From Saprospiraceae bacterium (GTDB lineage: Bacteria > Bacteroidota > Bacteroidia > Chitinophagales > Saprospiraceae), in assembly GCA_016712145.1 (NCBI GenBank), contig JADJRO010000001.1, forward strand, positions 1,922,501-1,986,500: DNA of 64,000 bases, read 5' to 3'. How positions within the stretch are numbered: the first letter of the stretch is position 1; each line of letters begins with the position of its first letter. Position numbers and translations under genes: made by a program. The notes beneath the pieces are model-generated. The model was not told the DNA's origin, searched no databases, and saw only the letters and a list, made by a program, of their open reading frames with translations. Of the stretch, positions 25,420 through 34,286 are shown in pieces.

Positions 25420-26943
25420 TCAGGATTTAGATTCAACAAGGACTTTACCATTCATTTCAACTGGAATGGGCAAGGCCATAATTTTTAAAAGGGTTGGAGC
25501 TATGTCTGCAAGAATCCCATCATGAATTTTTAATGCCGTATTGTTGGAAACAAGAATACAAGGTACCGGATTTTTAGTATGGGCCGTATTCGGCGAACCA
25601 TCTTCATTTATCATGTATTCTCCATTGCCATGATCTGCCAGAATAATAATTGCATAATCCTTCTTCAATGCAAGTGGAATAATTTTTTCTAAACAAGCAT
25701 CCACTGTTTCTGCTGCTTTCATTTCAGCGGCAAAAACACCCGTATGCCCAACCATATCTGCATTTGCAAAATTCAAACAAATAAAGTCTGGCAATTCATC
25801 TGTTATGATTTGACTGGTTTTTTCTGCAAGTTCGAATGCACTCATTTCTGGTTTTAAATCATAGGTTGGAACTTTAGGTGAAGGAACTAAAATTCGTTTT
25901 TCTCCACTAAACGCTTTTTCACGGCCTCCTGAAAAGAAAAAACTGACATGGGGATATTTTTCAGTTTCTGCAATCCGTACCTGGGTACAACCATAACGTG
26001 AAAGCATTTCTCCAAGGGTATTTCGAACATCTGTTTTATCAAATAATACAGAGACCTTTTCAAAAGATTCATCGTATCGGGCCATGGTAACATAATGCAG
26101 CTGCAATTTTTTCATTTCGTACTCCTCAAAATCAGTTTGACTTAATACCTGAGTCAATTGCCTGAGCCGATCGGTCCGGAAATTGATACATAAGACAGCA
26201 TCGCCATTTTTAATGCATCCATCCGGAGTATCTAGGATTCGAAAAGGTTCTATAAATTCATCTGTAATTCCTGCGGCATAGGATTGTTCAATTGCCTCTA
26301 TTGCATTGTCAACTTTTGTTCCTTTGCCTAATACATACAGATCGTATGCTTTTCGAATGCGCTCCCAGCGCTTGTCCCGATCCATTGCAAAATATCGCCC
26401 AATCAAACTTGCAATTTTAGTTCGCTTGTCTTTGAGAAATTCCTGCATTTCAGTGACAAAATGCACGGCACTGTGTGGATCCGTATCCCGTCCATCTGAG
26501 ATTATATGGAGATAAACCGGAACCCGGATATGCTGTTCTAACAAATCAATTAATCCAAAAAAGTGGCTAATGTGGCTATGAACTCCTCCATCGGACAACA
26601 GGCCAATCAGGTGACAGGGCTTTTGATTGGAATTGCAATACTCGATCAATTTGACAAATTCGGCATTGGTTTCAAGTTGACGGTCCTGGATGGCTTTGTT
26701 GATTTTTACTAAATCCTGATAGACGATTCTGCCTGCTCCTAGATTTATGTGGCCTACCTCTGAATTTCCCATTTGTCCGTCAGGCAATCCTACAAAAGCC
26801 CCATGGGTTAATAATTGAGCGTTCGGGTAGTTTTGGATCAATTGATCATAAAATGGCGTCTTGGCCTGTTGTATGGCATTTGATTCAGGCACTTTTCCAA
26901 TTCCCCAACCATCGAGAATTACTAATAAACTTCGTTTAAACAC
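25420..26943 (-). CDS. gpmI: 2,3-bisphosphoglycerate-independent phosphoglycerate mutase
   Basis: This cofactor-independent, Mn-dependent enzyme of glycolysis interconverts 3- and 2-phosphoglycerate. The first metal-site motif is LVILDGWGIG. The phosphoserine loop is GQMGNSEVGHINLGAG, with SDGGVHSH and RDTDPHS later in the transferase domain and ADHGNGEYM near the end. The frame extends to 26991, but homology begins at the GTG at 26943 (VFKRSLLVILDGW), giving 507 residues, the normal length. It is transcribed with nadA, 8 nt away. Confidence 0.95.
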   Translation of the reverse strand: MFKRSLLVILDGWGIGKVPESNAIQQAKTPFYDQLIQNYPNAQLLTHGAFVGLPDGQMGNSEVGHINLGAGRIVYQDLVKINKAIQDRQLETNAEFVKLIEYCNSNQKPCHLIGLLSDGGVHSHISHFFGLIDLLEQHIRVPVYLHIISDGRDTDPHSAVHFVTEMQEFLKDKRTKIASLIGRYFAMDRDKRWERIRKAYDLYVLGKGTKVDNAIEAIEQSYAAGITDEFIEPFRILDTPDGCIKNGDAVLCINFRTDRLRQLTQVLSQTDFEEYEMKKLQLHYVTMARYDESFEKVSVLFDKTDVRNTLGEMLSRYGCTQVRIAETEKYPHVSFFFSGGREKAFSGEKRILVPSPKVPTYDLKPEMSAFELAEKTSQIITDELPDFICLNFANADMVGHTGVFAAEMKAAETVDACLEKIIPLALKKDYAIIILADHGNGEYMINEDGSPNTAHTKNPVPCILVSNNTALKIHDGILADIAPTLLKIMALPIPVEMNGKVLVESKS

Positions 26944-27100
26944 AATATTCCAACAATTTTTTGGATTGCAAAGTTGCCTCCTTTTCAGCATTCTTTAAAA
27001 AACTATTCTGAATAAAAAAACAGCCGTTTTCATTCATTTAACTTAATTTTAAGGCAATTAAGGAACGCACCCCGGTCTAAATGGTACTAATAAATAAAAG

Positions 27101-27490
27101 ATGATGAGAATCTTAAGAATCTGTGTATTTCTGTTTTTAAGTCAATTGGCCTTTGGTCAAAATATTAATGGCGTTTTTGAAGCAATTCGCAAGGTCGACC
27201 TGGTTGCCTTAAATGTATTATTTGACAATAAAATGGAATATTGTTATGACAATCAAATTGAATTTGTGGATAAAACCATCGCATTAAAAGCTCTTAAAGC
27301 TTTTTTAGAGCGAAATGCTCCAAAATCCATGACTCCAATGCATAAAGGAAATTCAAAAGGGGATGACTCCAATTTTGCAATTGCAATTATGGAATCCACC
27401 AATGGTAAAAAATTCCGGTTTTACATTTATGCAGAGACCATTCAGGGGAAAACCCTCGTACAGGAATTGCGAATTGATAAAGTTAATTAA
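27101..27490 (+). CDS. DUF4783 domain-containing exported protein
   Basis: 129 residues with a signal peptide (about residues 1-20, SQLAFGQ) and a compact alpha+beta domain of the NTF2/SnoaL-like type seen in DUF4783 (FEAIRKVDLVALNVLFDNKMEY and FYIYAETIQGKTLVQELRID). It is typical of Bacteroidota and is often near NAD-biosynthesis genes, which fits the nadA neighbourhood. The function is unknown. A MET-MET start leaves a one-codon ambiguity. Confidence 0.75.
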   Translation: MMRILRICVFLFLSQLAFGQNINGVFEAIRKVDLVALNVLFDNKMEYCYDNQIEFVDKTIALKALKAFLERNAPKSMTPMHKGNSKGDDSNFAIAIMESTNGKKFRFYIYAETIQGKTLVQELRIDKVN

Positions 27491-27547
27491 GGAGAAGGCT
27501 AATTCTTTCTTACTAGAACACGCGAATGCAAATTGTTTTTCTAATTT

Positions 27548-28321
27548 TTAATGCTTGAGGTGTTTGAGCTGGATAATTTCTTTATCTGTTAAGTGACGAA
27601 ATTTTCCGCGCGGTATATTCTTTTTGGTAAGTCCTGCAAAATAAACCCGATCTAATTTAATGGTTTCATAACCGAGGTGTTCAAATATGCGTCGAACGAT
27701 TCGATTTTTACCGGAATGAATTTCAACACCAATTTCATTTTTTTTATCATTGGCGTATTCAATTCCATCCACTTCTGCAATGCCATCTTCTAATTTCACG
27801 CCCATTAATATTCTATCCATATCCGCTTTTGTTAAATTTTTATCCAACGTGGCGTGATAGATTTTTTTCATCTTATGTGATGGGTGGGATAATTTTTGTG
27901 CGAGATCGCCATCATTGGTCAACAACAATAAACCTGTTGTATTGCGGTCTAATCTTCCGACTGGATATACGCGATCCTTAATGTCTTGCTTGATCAAATC
28001 AAAGACCGTTTTGCGTCCGCGTTCATCGTTTAAAGTGGTAATGACATTCTTGGGTTTATTTAACAAGATGTAAAAAAGGGTTTGACTAAGTTTGATTAAT
28101 TTATCCTCATAATACACCTTGTCTTTTTCCTGTAATTCATATGCCGGATTGGTTTGTACGGCATCGTTTACTTTGATTTTACCAGACTTAACCAATTCAG
28201 CCGCCTCCCGTCTCGAACAAATTCCACAATGAGCTACATATTTATTAAGTCTGAAAGGAAATTCGCGTTCAGCTTCAGGTTTTTTAATTTCTTTTTTAGA
28301 ATGGAATTTCGTCTTCTTCAT
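27548..28321 (-). CDS. rluB: Pseudouridine synthase (RsuA/RluB family)
   Basis: 257 residues. A basic N-terminal extension is followed by an S4 RNA-binding domain (RLNKYVAHCGICSRREAAELV). The catalytic domain carries the active-site Asp in VGRLDRNTTGLLLLTNDG and ends KNRIVRRIFEHLGYETIKL. It modifies uridine in rRNA. RluB (23S) is the likely subfamily, but RsuA or RluF cannot be excluded. Its start overlaps the 3' end of dnaB by 26 nt in the same orientation, so the two form an operon. Confidence 0.9.
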   Translation of the reverse strand: MKKTKFHSKKEIKKPEAEREFPFRLNKYVAHCGICSRREAAELVKSGKIKVNDAVQTNPAYELQEKDKVYYEDKLIKLSQTLFYILLNKPKNVITTLNDERGRKTVFDLIKQDIKDRVYPVGRLDRNTTGLLLLTNDGDLAQKLSHPSHKMKKIYHATLDKNLTKADMDRILMGVKLEDGIAEVDGIEYANDKKNEIGVEIHSGKNRIVRRIFEHLGYETIKLDRVYFAGLTKKNIPRGKFRHLTDKEIIQLKHLKH

Positions 28322-29801
28322 TCATTTTGGACTGTTTGATAATTACATTTGGAACGGTCGTGGAGCCAAATGGATCAAAGTTTTGTTTCAAAGGTACAAA
28401 CTTTGCAAAGTGGTCAATAAACTTCATTCCAACCGTTCCGGTAGCACCGTTACGATGTTTTGCAATAATCAATTCGGTATAGCCTTTTGGCATTTCATAA
28501 TTATTCTCTAATTCGTAGGTATCCGGACGGTAAATAAACATAACCATATCTGCGTCTTGCTCGATCGCACCCGATTCCCGAAGGTTTGATAATTGGGGTC
28601 TGCGATTTTCCCTGCTTTGTGTTTCAGCTGCACGGTTTAATTGTGACAGTGCAATTACCGGAATGTTGATTTCCTTTGCCAGACCTTTAAGCGCTCTGGA
28701 AATTGTAGCAATTTCTTGTTCCCTGTTTCCTTTTTTATCGTTGGATCCTGCGGTCATTAATTGCAAATAGTCAATGATGACTAAACCAATTTTATATTGT
28801 TGATGGAGTCTGCGGCATTTTGCACGCAACTCAAATACGTTTAAAGAAGGAGTATCATCAATGTAAATTTGTGATTCTCCCAGTTTATTGATCACTTGAT
28901 TTAAACGGGTCCAATCGTCATCATCCAATTTTCCATTTCGCATCTTAGTACCTTCAATTTCTGCTTCCATAGAAATTAAACGGTTTACCAACTCGAGATT
29001 ATTCATCTCCAAAGAAAACAAGGCCACCGGGGTATTGTAATCCATGGCAGCATTTCTACCCAGTGCCAGGGTAAAGGACGTTTTACCAACACCCGGACGA
29101 GCTGCTACGATGATTAAGTTTGATTTTTGCCAACCCGAGGTAATCGCATCCAATTCAGGAAATCCGCTTGGGATGCCTGATAAACCGGATTCATGATGCG
29201 ACATGGTTTCCAGTCTTTTTTGTGCTTTTATAATGAGTGAACCCACCGATTCATATCCACGTCGGAGGTAATTGTCTGTTATGTCATATAAACTTTGTTC
29301 TGCAGAATCCAATAAGTCAAACACGTCTTTGGTATCTTCAAAACAATCCTGAATGGTTAGGGTCGAAATTTTAATCAACTCACGTTGAACAAATTTTTGG
29401 GCTACAATTTTTGCATGGTATTCCAGGTTGGCAGACGAAGCCACTTTATTTGCCAATTCAAGGACATAAGCTAATCCGCCTACTTCTTCCAAAATCTGAG
29501 ACTTATGGAGGATTTCACGAATCGTCAGGGTATCAATCGGTTGATTGGATTGAAACAACTGAATCATGGCTTTATAAATCTTTTGATGGGCCGGTTTATA
29601 GAAACTATCCGCTTTCAAAATGTCCATTACAACTGAAATGGCATCTTTATCCAGCATAATAGCCCCCAAGATGGCTTCTTCCAATTCAACCGCCTGAGGT
29701 TGAATTTTTTCATAAGCCAGACTGCTCAGATCAGCTTGTCTGGGTTTAAAGCCCCCCCGTTGTATAGATAAAGTATCTTTAATGGATTCCGCCATAGTCA
29801 A
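28296..29801 (-). CDS. dnaB: Replicative DNA helicase DnaB
   Basis: 501 residues. The N-terminal collar domain starts at VELEEAILGAIMLDKDA. The RecA-like motor has Walker A ARPGVGKTSF (near residue 225), Walker B LVIIDYLQLM, and the DnaB motif RNGATGTV near the end. There is no intein. The product ends KMNEEDEIPF, and this tail overlaps the rluB start. MTMAESIKD has a second Met two codons in. A TACATTTG -7 box lies about 30 nt upstream. Confidence 0.97.
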   Translation of the reverse strand: MTMAESIKDTLSIQRGGFKPRQADLSSLAYEKIQPQAVELEEAILGAIMLDKDAISVVMDILKADSFYKPAHQKIYKAMIQLFQSNQPIDTLTIREILHKSQILEEVGGLAYVLELANKVASSANLEYHAKIVAQKFVQRELIKISTLTIQDCFEDTKDVFDLLDSAEQSLYDITDNYLRRGYESVGSLIIKAQKRLETMSHHESGLSGIPSGFPELDAITSGWQKSNLIIVAARPGVGKTSFTLALGRNAAMDYNTPVALFSLEMNNLELVNRLISMEAEIEGTKMRNGKLDDDDWTRLNQVINKLGESQIYIDDTPSLNVFELRAKCRRLHQQYKIGLVIIDYLQLMTAGSNDKKGNREQEIATISRALKGLAKEINIPVIALSQLNRAAETQSRENRRPQLSNLRESGAIEQDADMVMFIYRPDTYELENNYEMPKGYTELIIAKHRNGATGTVGMKFIDHFAKFVPLKQNFDPFGSTTVPNVIIKQSKMNEEDEIPF

Positions 29802-29829
29802 TAGCCCTGGTTCTTGTTGTAAACAGGCA

Positions 29830-29837
29830 CAAATGTA
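29830..29837 (-). promoter_or_regulatory. Putative -7 box (TACATTTG) for dnaB-rluB
   Basis: An exact TAnnTTTG on the minus strand, 29 nt upstream of the dnaB ATG. The -33 region is T-rich without a clean TTTG at the ideal spacing. Confidence 0.42.
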
Positions 29838-30055
29838 AAATACAACAAATAATAAAAAATATTTATATGAAAACCGAAAATGTTTAAAACAGGCTAAAAT
29901 CCTGTGGAAAAACTGTTGAAAACTAGTCCGGTTGAAACTTGCCTCTAATGTACATATTATAAATAAAATAAATATTATTTTATTTTGATGTGTCTGGTTT
30001 GGGAATCAGGGACTTATTAGTTAAAGCTGTAATATATCCGGAGCTAATTGGTAAA

Positions 30056-30082
30056 ATAAAAAAAGCCCGGAAAGGCCGGGCT
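30056..30082 (-). terminator. Intrinsic terminator
   Basis: AGCCCGG (30064-30070) pairs with CCGGGCT (30076-30082) across a 5-nt loop. On the minus strand it is followed by a run of seven T. It ends the transcript of the gene at 30149-30801. Confidence 0.85.
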
Positions 30083-30148
30083 GTATAAAAAGGATGGATT
30101 CCTGTGTTAATAAAATTTGTAAAAAATTATTCATGCATTGCGACCGCC

Positions 30149-30801
30149 TTATTTTCCAATCTTACTCAGTTTTTGCTGCACGGCTTCAACTGCCTTGGTT
30201 TGATTAGCGATTTCTGATTTAGTCAGGTCCTGATTTTTTTCGTTGCTTATGATGTTAGCTTCTGCTTTCTTAATTCGTGCATTGGCTTCATCAATATCTT
30301 TGTGGTAACTTTTATTATCGGATAGCAGATCGCCCATTTTCTTGTTTAGTTTTTTAAGCTTGTCTTGCTCCTCCTCTAAATCCATGCGGGTTTTTTCTCG
30401 TTGGACTTCATAAGAAAATTCCTGCATAAATTCAAAACTCCTTTAAATTCCATAGGATTGTTCTCAGAATTTAAAAAACCATTTTTTAAATCAAAAAATG
30501 CAGTAATGCTATTGTCCTCAGTAGAAACATAAACATCCATGGCATTTGAGCCATGAATAGATTGAATCACAGCCCCTTCAATATATTCCTCCTTGGCCTT
30601 TTTATTTCGAGCCAACTTTCCATATCCTTTTGTGTACTTTTTCCAAACTTTGTCAATTAAATCTTCATCAGCATCCGGAATGGTTACACTCAAGCCATTT
30701 TGAATGCCTAAACTCATTTGAAGCTTATTTTCTCTGGGCTGGGCAAAAGAAAATACGTGTATCAGTAAACTGAAAAAAAAGCAAATTACAAATTGTTTCA
30801 T
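30149..30801 (-). CDS. Hypothetical exported coiled-coil protein, frame broken once
   Basis: Two overlapping minus-strand frames, 30376-30801 (signal peptide MKQFVICFFFSLLIHVFSFA plus an alpha/beta domain) and 30149-30427 (a Lys/Glu-rich coiled coil, LEEEQDKLKKLNKKMGDLL), are evidently one gene. Adding one T on the coding strand at the run complementary to 30434-30437 gives GVFEFMQEFSYEVQREK and a continuous protein of about 217 residues. The N-terminal domain is soluble and periplasmic. The coiled coil (about residues 135-215) may mediate oligomerisation. The family is unknown. The break is probably an assembly error, since the same kind of one-A/T loss recurs elsewhere in the window. Confidence 0.65.
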
Positions 30802-30894
30802 AAAGCGGGTTTATTCTATTAATACACAAAATTGATACATTAAATTCCCAAATCAGTTAAAATTTTGGTAAACTATGCGTTTGGTGGTGGGTTA

Positions 30895-30980
30895 GGTTAG
30901 AGGCTAAAGGCTAGAGGCTAGAGGCTAAAGGCTAAAGGCTAGAGGCTAAAGGCTAGAGGCTAGAGGCTAAAGGCTAGAGG
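30895..30980. repeat. Tandem 7-bp repeat (GGCTARA), 12 copies
   Basis: Twelve back-to-back heptamers (one GGTTAGA, then GGCTAAA or GGCTAGA in mixed order) and a trailing GG. The array ends exactly where the IS3-family element's left flank begins. A related GGTTAGAGGCTGAGG remnant follows the element at about 32283, so the element lies inside or at the edge of the repeat tract. Confidence 0.9.
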
Positions 30981-31039
30981 TGGACGTCCTCAAATAACTG
31001 GACACAAAGTTAAGTCTCTAGTCATAAAACATTATTTTT

Positions 31040-31356
31040 ATGATTATGAAAACTCGAAGAAAATACGACAGGCAATTTAAACTTGAAGTTGTAAATAGGA
31101 GCCTGGAATGCAATAACATTGATAAATTAGGTGAAGAACTATCAATTCACCCTGATATGATTAGTAGATGGCGTCGTGAATTCCTCAAATCAGGTGAAAA
31201 ACTAAGTTTTCCTGGAAATGGAAAAGAGGCATTGAGTCAAGAGGAACAAGAACTTAGGAGATTGCGTAAGGAATTGGCGGATTCTCGATTAGAGACCCAA
31301 ATTTTAAGAAGGCTATCCACATCTTTTCCTTGGGAGACACAACCTCTATCAAATGA
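31040..31356 (+). pseudogene. IS3-family OrfA (DNA-binding, frameshifted at its end)
   Basis: An N-terminal helix-turn-helix (KYDRQFKLEVVNRSL, LGEELSIHPDMISRWRREF) and a leucine-zipper-like tail (EEQELRRLRKELADSRLETQIL). After ETQIL the frame slips. Adding one A at 31309-31310 restores the family ending (RKAIHIFSLGD) and a TGA at 31354-31356 that overlaps the orfB ATG as ATGA. As read, the frame runs on to 31366 with a wrong tail. Confidence 0.8.
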
Positions 31357-32199
31357 TTCGAGATAATAAATGGGGAGTTAGTGTTGAAAAGATGTGCAAT
31401 ATATTTGGAATGGGTAGATCTTCCTACTATGCTTGGCTTAAACGAGTACCTGATTCAGGTTCGGAATTAGAAAGCAAGATTAGGACTATATTTTACAAAA
31501 GCAAATCTTCCTACGGAAGCCCACGAATCGTTGAGGAATTAAGAGATCAACATATTAAAACATCTAAATCCACAGTGGCACGGATCATGAACAAACTTAG
31601 ATTGGTAGCAAAGCCTAAGAAAAAGTTTGTAGTAACAACTGATTCTAATCACGACAACCCAATCAGTGAAAATATCCTCAATCGAGAATTTTATGCAAGT
31701 AGGGTTAATCACAAATGGGTTAGTGACACCTATATTGCTACCAGACAAGGATGGTGTTATTTAACAGCCATCCTGGATTTGGCTGATCGAATGGTAGTTT
31801 CTTGGCATCTAAGCAACACATTAAATGCCGAACATACCATTGTAATAGCTATGAACAAAGCACTGGAAAAAATAGAATAGGCAAAGCTGATTTTTCACTC
31901 CGATCGTGGAATTCAATATAGTTGCTTGGTTTTGGCACCTTTTAAATAAAAATAAAAACATACAACAAAGCATGAGCAGAAAGGCAAACTGCTGGGACAA
32001 TGCAGTAGCTGAAAGTTTTTTTAAAACTATTAAATCAGAATGCATTAAAAATCAGATATTTGAAGATATTTATGAAGCTAAAAAGCACATATTTGATTAT
32101 ATCGAAAGATGGTATAATACTCATAGAAAACACAGTTCAATTGGTTTTATGAGTCCTTTACAGAAAAATAAATTATTAACTAACAGACTAGATGTTTAG
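31353..32199 (+). pseudogene. IS3-family OrfB transposase (DDE), broken
   Basis: The frame from 31353 encodes the HTH_21-like region (KSSYGSPRIVEELRD) and the start of the integrase core (HKWVSDTYIATRQGWCYL). The usual Ile after the first catalytic Asp is missing. The frame stops at TAG 31878-31880. In-frame residues after that stop (FHSDRGIQYS) still show the second catalytic Asp. The frame then shifts again, and 31906-32199 carries SMSRKANCWDNAVAESFF with the catalytic Glu. At least one stop and one shift therefore separate the catalytic residues, and the enzyme is dead unless these are sequencing errors. Confidence 0.82.
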
Positions 32200-32238
32200 C
32201 TTTTTGTGTCCGGTTTTTTGAGCAATTCCAAGGTCCAC

Positions 32239-32430
32239 ATTCACTGACTACTGACTGTTAACTACTGACTACTGATTTTGGGGTTAGAGGCTGAGGAATA
32301 GTTGGTCGATGAAAGTTGAAAGTTGAAAGATGTAAATTTGGCTTACTAGTCATTTGGGACCTCTCCATTTCTTTGCGCCTTTGCGTCTCTGCGAGCATTT
32401 GATCGAATTGTAATGGAAAAAACCTCTTTA
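32239..32430. repeat. Intergenic tract of short word-like repeats
   Basis: It contains GACTACTGACTGTTAACTACTGACTACTGA-type words (about 32245-32277), GAAAGTTGAAAGTTGAAAG (about 32309-32327) and an 8-bp iterated TTTGCGCC/TTTGCGTC/TCTGCGAG block (about 32373-32396). No gene is seen. Confidence 0.6.
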
Positions 32431-32512
32431 CCTCCAGACGGCCAGACCTTCAGACGGTCAGACCTCCAGACGGCCAGACCTCCAGACGGCCAGACCTCCA
32501 GACGGCCAGACC
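32431..32512. repeat. Tandem 16-bp repeat, about 5 copies
   Basis: The unit CCTCCAGACGGCCAGA is repeated at 32431, 32447 (two changes), 32463, 32479 and 32495, and ends within 2 nt of the stop of the glycosyltransferase gene. It is far more GC-rich than its surroundings. Confidence 0.92.
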
Positions 32513-32513
32513 A

Positions 32514-33227
32514 CTATCCACCCAAATTATACTTCAAAATACAATAAATGGCCCTGAAACCGTCCTTCCAGTTAATTTTTTTCCCTTCAAGGTAGGTGCG
32601 ACCGTAATATGAAATGCCGACTTCATAGATGCGAAGGCCTTTGATCCGTGCAATTTTAGCGGTAACTTCTGGTTCAAAACCAAAGCGCTTTTCTTTTAGA
32701 GTAAGTCCTTTCAGGATGTCTGCTTTGAATAATTTATAGCAGGTTTCCATATCGGTCAAATTGAGATTGGTAAAGACATTTGAAATAAAGGTTAAAAATT
32801 TATTTCCAATTGAATGCCAAAAGAATAAAATCCGGTGCGGATGTCCGCTCGTAAATCTTGACCCGTATACCACATCTGCATGTCCTTCTAAAATGGGTTT
32901 AAGCAAGTCGTTGTATTCCCTGGGATCATATTCTAAATCAGCATCCTGAATGATGATGTAATCTCCCGTTGCTTGTTGAATTCCGGTATGCAATGCAGCT
33001 CCTTTGCCTTTATTAATTTCATGGGCAACGTACTTTAAATTTTGAGTCGGATTGCTTTCCATATAAAATTTAAGCGCTGCTTCCGTATGATCAGTCGAAC
33101 AATCATTTACTAAAATAATCTCTTTTTGAATGTTATTGCTCAATTTGACTTCTGCAATTGCATGCAATATCAAGTGAATGGTCCGCTCTTCATTATAAAC
33201 TGGAATAACTATGGATAAGGTTTGCAC
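32514..33227 (-). CDS. Glycosyltransferase family 2 (dolichyl/polyprenyl-phosphate mannose synthase-like)
   Basis: 237 residues forming a single GT-A domain. The start is LSIVIPVYNEERTIHLIL. The nucleotide-binding motif is ILVNDCSTDHTE, then GKGAALHTGIQQATGDYIIIQDADLEYDP supplies the DAD motif, and YGSRF...METCYKLF completes the DPM1-like signature. There are no C-terminal membrane helices, as in DPM1 itself. It is predicted to transfer a sugar from a nucleotide donor to a polyprenyl phosphate at the inner membrane. Confidence 0.9.
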   Translation of the reverse strand: MQTLSIVIPVYNEERTIHLILHAIAEVKLSNNIQKEIILVNDCSTDHTEAALKFYMESNPTQNLKYVAHEINKGKGAALHTGIQQATGDYIIIQDADLEYDPREYNDLLKPILEGHADVVYGSRFTSGHPHRILFFWHSIGNKFLTFISNVFTNLNLTDMETCYKLFKADILKGLTLKEKRFGFEPEVTAKIARIKGLRIYEVGISYYGRTYLEGKKINWKDGFRAIYCILKYNLGG

Positions 33228-33360
33228 GTTGGCTATTTTTATTAAAGATCGTTTAAACTATTTGAATGTCTGGCTGATAAATAATCAAAAATTGTATCCT
33301 AAGAATCAGAAGAACCCATTCGCATGCAATTGGTAAACTATTTAAAATTGCAAGTGATTT

Positions 33361-33410
33361 AATTCAAATAAAAAACCCTTCATGCACATGAAGGGTTTTT
33401 TATTTGAATT
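33361..33410. terminator. Perfect 24-bp palindromic bidirectional terminator
   Basis: 24 bases (33361-33384) are exactly complementary to 33387-33410 with a 2-nt CA loop. The core CCCTTCATG/CATGAAGGG is flanked by A6/T6, so it serves as an intrinsic terminator in either direction. The gene it most obviously terminates is the lipoprotein gene on the minus strand. Confidence 0.85.
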
Positions 33411-33419
33411 ACATTTTAA

Positions 33420-34286
33420 TCATCGCTTAATTGAAACTTCGTAATTGTCCAAATTGTCGTTTGCAGTAAACGTTAAATTGTCGATTGAAACAGCAAAATA
33501 GGCCGTACCGTTTTTAACAACAAAAAAATCTCCTTTTGCCAGGACTTTGGTATCAATGGATCCCACATCATTTGATCCATTATCAAATAAGTAAATGATA
33601 TCTTCCTGGTAGGTAATTTCTGCAAAGCTCAATCCTGCACCTGGATTTTTAACAATCGATCCGTTTCGAGGCGTGAATTTTTTAACCCATAAAAAATTAG
33701 ATTGTGGATCAACAACTCCGTAATCTCTGACATGGGCATTGGGATCGTTTCCTGAAACCACTTTTGCTGTAAATAAATCCAGACCTCCTTGTCTGGGTCC
33801 GGAAAAATTATATACAATCAATCCGCTGGCTTTTACTGAAGCCGGAATGGCCGTAAATATGACTGAAATGGATTTAACAGTTAAGCTGTCCTTGTCATCT
33901 GCGATGGTAAATTCATAGGTTATGGTATCTGGTTCTGTGGATGTTTTAAATTCATAGGTATTGCTAATCCCATCTTTGTCGGTGCCTATCAATAAGGCCG
34001 GATTGGCAGGAGCGTCCACTCCATTCACTTTAAATTCCAGAGGACCCAAAGAAATGCCATCTACCTTAATCTGAATGTATTTTAATTGCTGACTTCCTTT
34101 AACCGCTGACAGGCTCATTTTTATCGGAGTATAGATTGGAACTGAAATGTCACTTGAAATTAAGTCCGTTCCACTTGTAAAATTAATACCCGGATTTACA
34201 TGGATTGGATCATCCTCTTTGCAAGAACTTATGGTAAATACAACTGCCAGAGCAAGCAAGAATAAATAATTAGAAAACTGCCTCAT
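33420..34286 (-). CDS. Hypothetical lipoprotein
   Basis: 288 residues. The signal peptide has lipobox TISSC (Cys near residue 22) followed by KEDD, a charged start like the lipoprotein export signals of Bacteroidota surface lipoproteins. The body is beta-rich with Ig-like strands (YEFTIADDKDSLTVKSISV) and a C-terminal beta-domain. It resembles the many SusE/DUF-type surface lipoproteins in style, but I cannot assign a family. It has its own strong terminator. Confidence 0.7.
   Translation of the reverse strand: MRQFSNYLFLLALAVVFTISSCKEDDPIHVNPGINFTSGTDLISSDISVPIYTPIKMSLSAVKGSQQLKYIQIKVDGISLGPLEFKVNGVDAPANPALLIGTDKDGISNTYEFKTSTEPDTITYEFTIADDKDSLTVKSISVIFTAIPASVKASGLIVYNFSGPRQGGLDLFTAKVVSGNDPNAHVRDYGVVDPQSNFLWVKKFTPRNGSIVKNPGAGLSFAEITYQEDIIYLFDNGSNDVGSIDTKVLAKGDFFVVKNGTAYFAVSIDNLTFTANDNLDNYEVSIKR

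Larger units (their letters stand above)
29802..30148. other. Intergenic region upstream of dnaB
   Basis: It contains the dnaB promoter candidate, a terminator for the gene at 30149 and, at 29903-29911, TGTGGAAAA. The reverse of that word, TTTTCCACA, is one mismatch from a DnaA box, and a poorer copy (TGTTGAAAA) follows. No dnaA gene or box cluster accompanies it. No ORF is seen. Confidence 0.4.
30989..32222 (+). mobile_element. Decayed IS3-family insertion sequence
   Basis: The 20-bp inverted repeats CTCAAAtAACtGGACACAAA (30989-31008) and its complement (32203-32222) differ at two positions and enclose orfA and orfB. TGGAC (30981) and GTCCA (32233) just outside may mark the true tips, and no clear target duplication was found. 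At about 1.23 kb it is of normal size, but the transposase frames are broken several times, so the copy is not autonomous as read. Confidence 0.85.

Noticed and set aside
29903..29920. DnaA-box-like TGTGGAAAA (reverse TTTTCCACA) upstream of dnaB as a possible origin of replication
   Set aside because: There is one good and one poor match only, no cluster, no dnaA/dnaN neighbours and no AT-rich unwinding pattern beyond the general background.
32431..32512. Tandem 16-bp repeat as a CRISPR array
   Set aside because: The units are contiguous without spacers, the unit is too short, and no cas genes are near.
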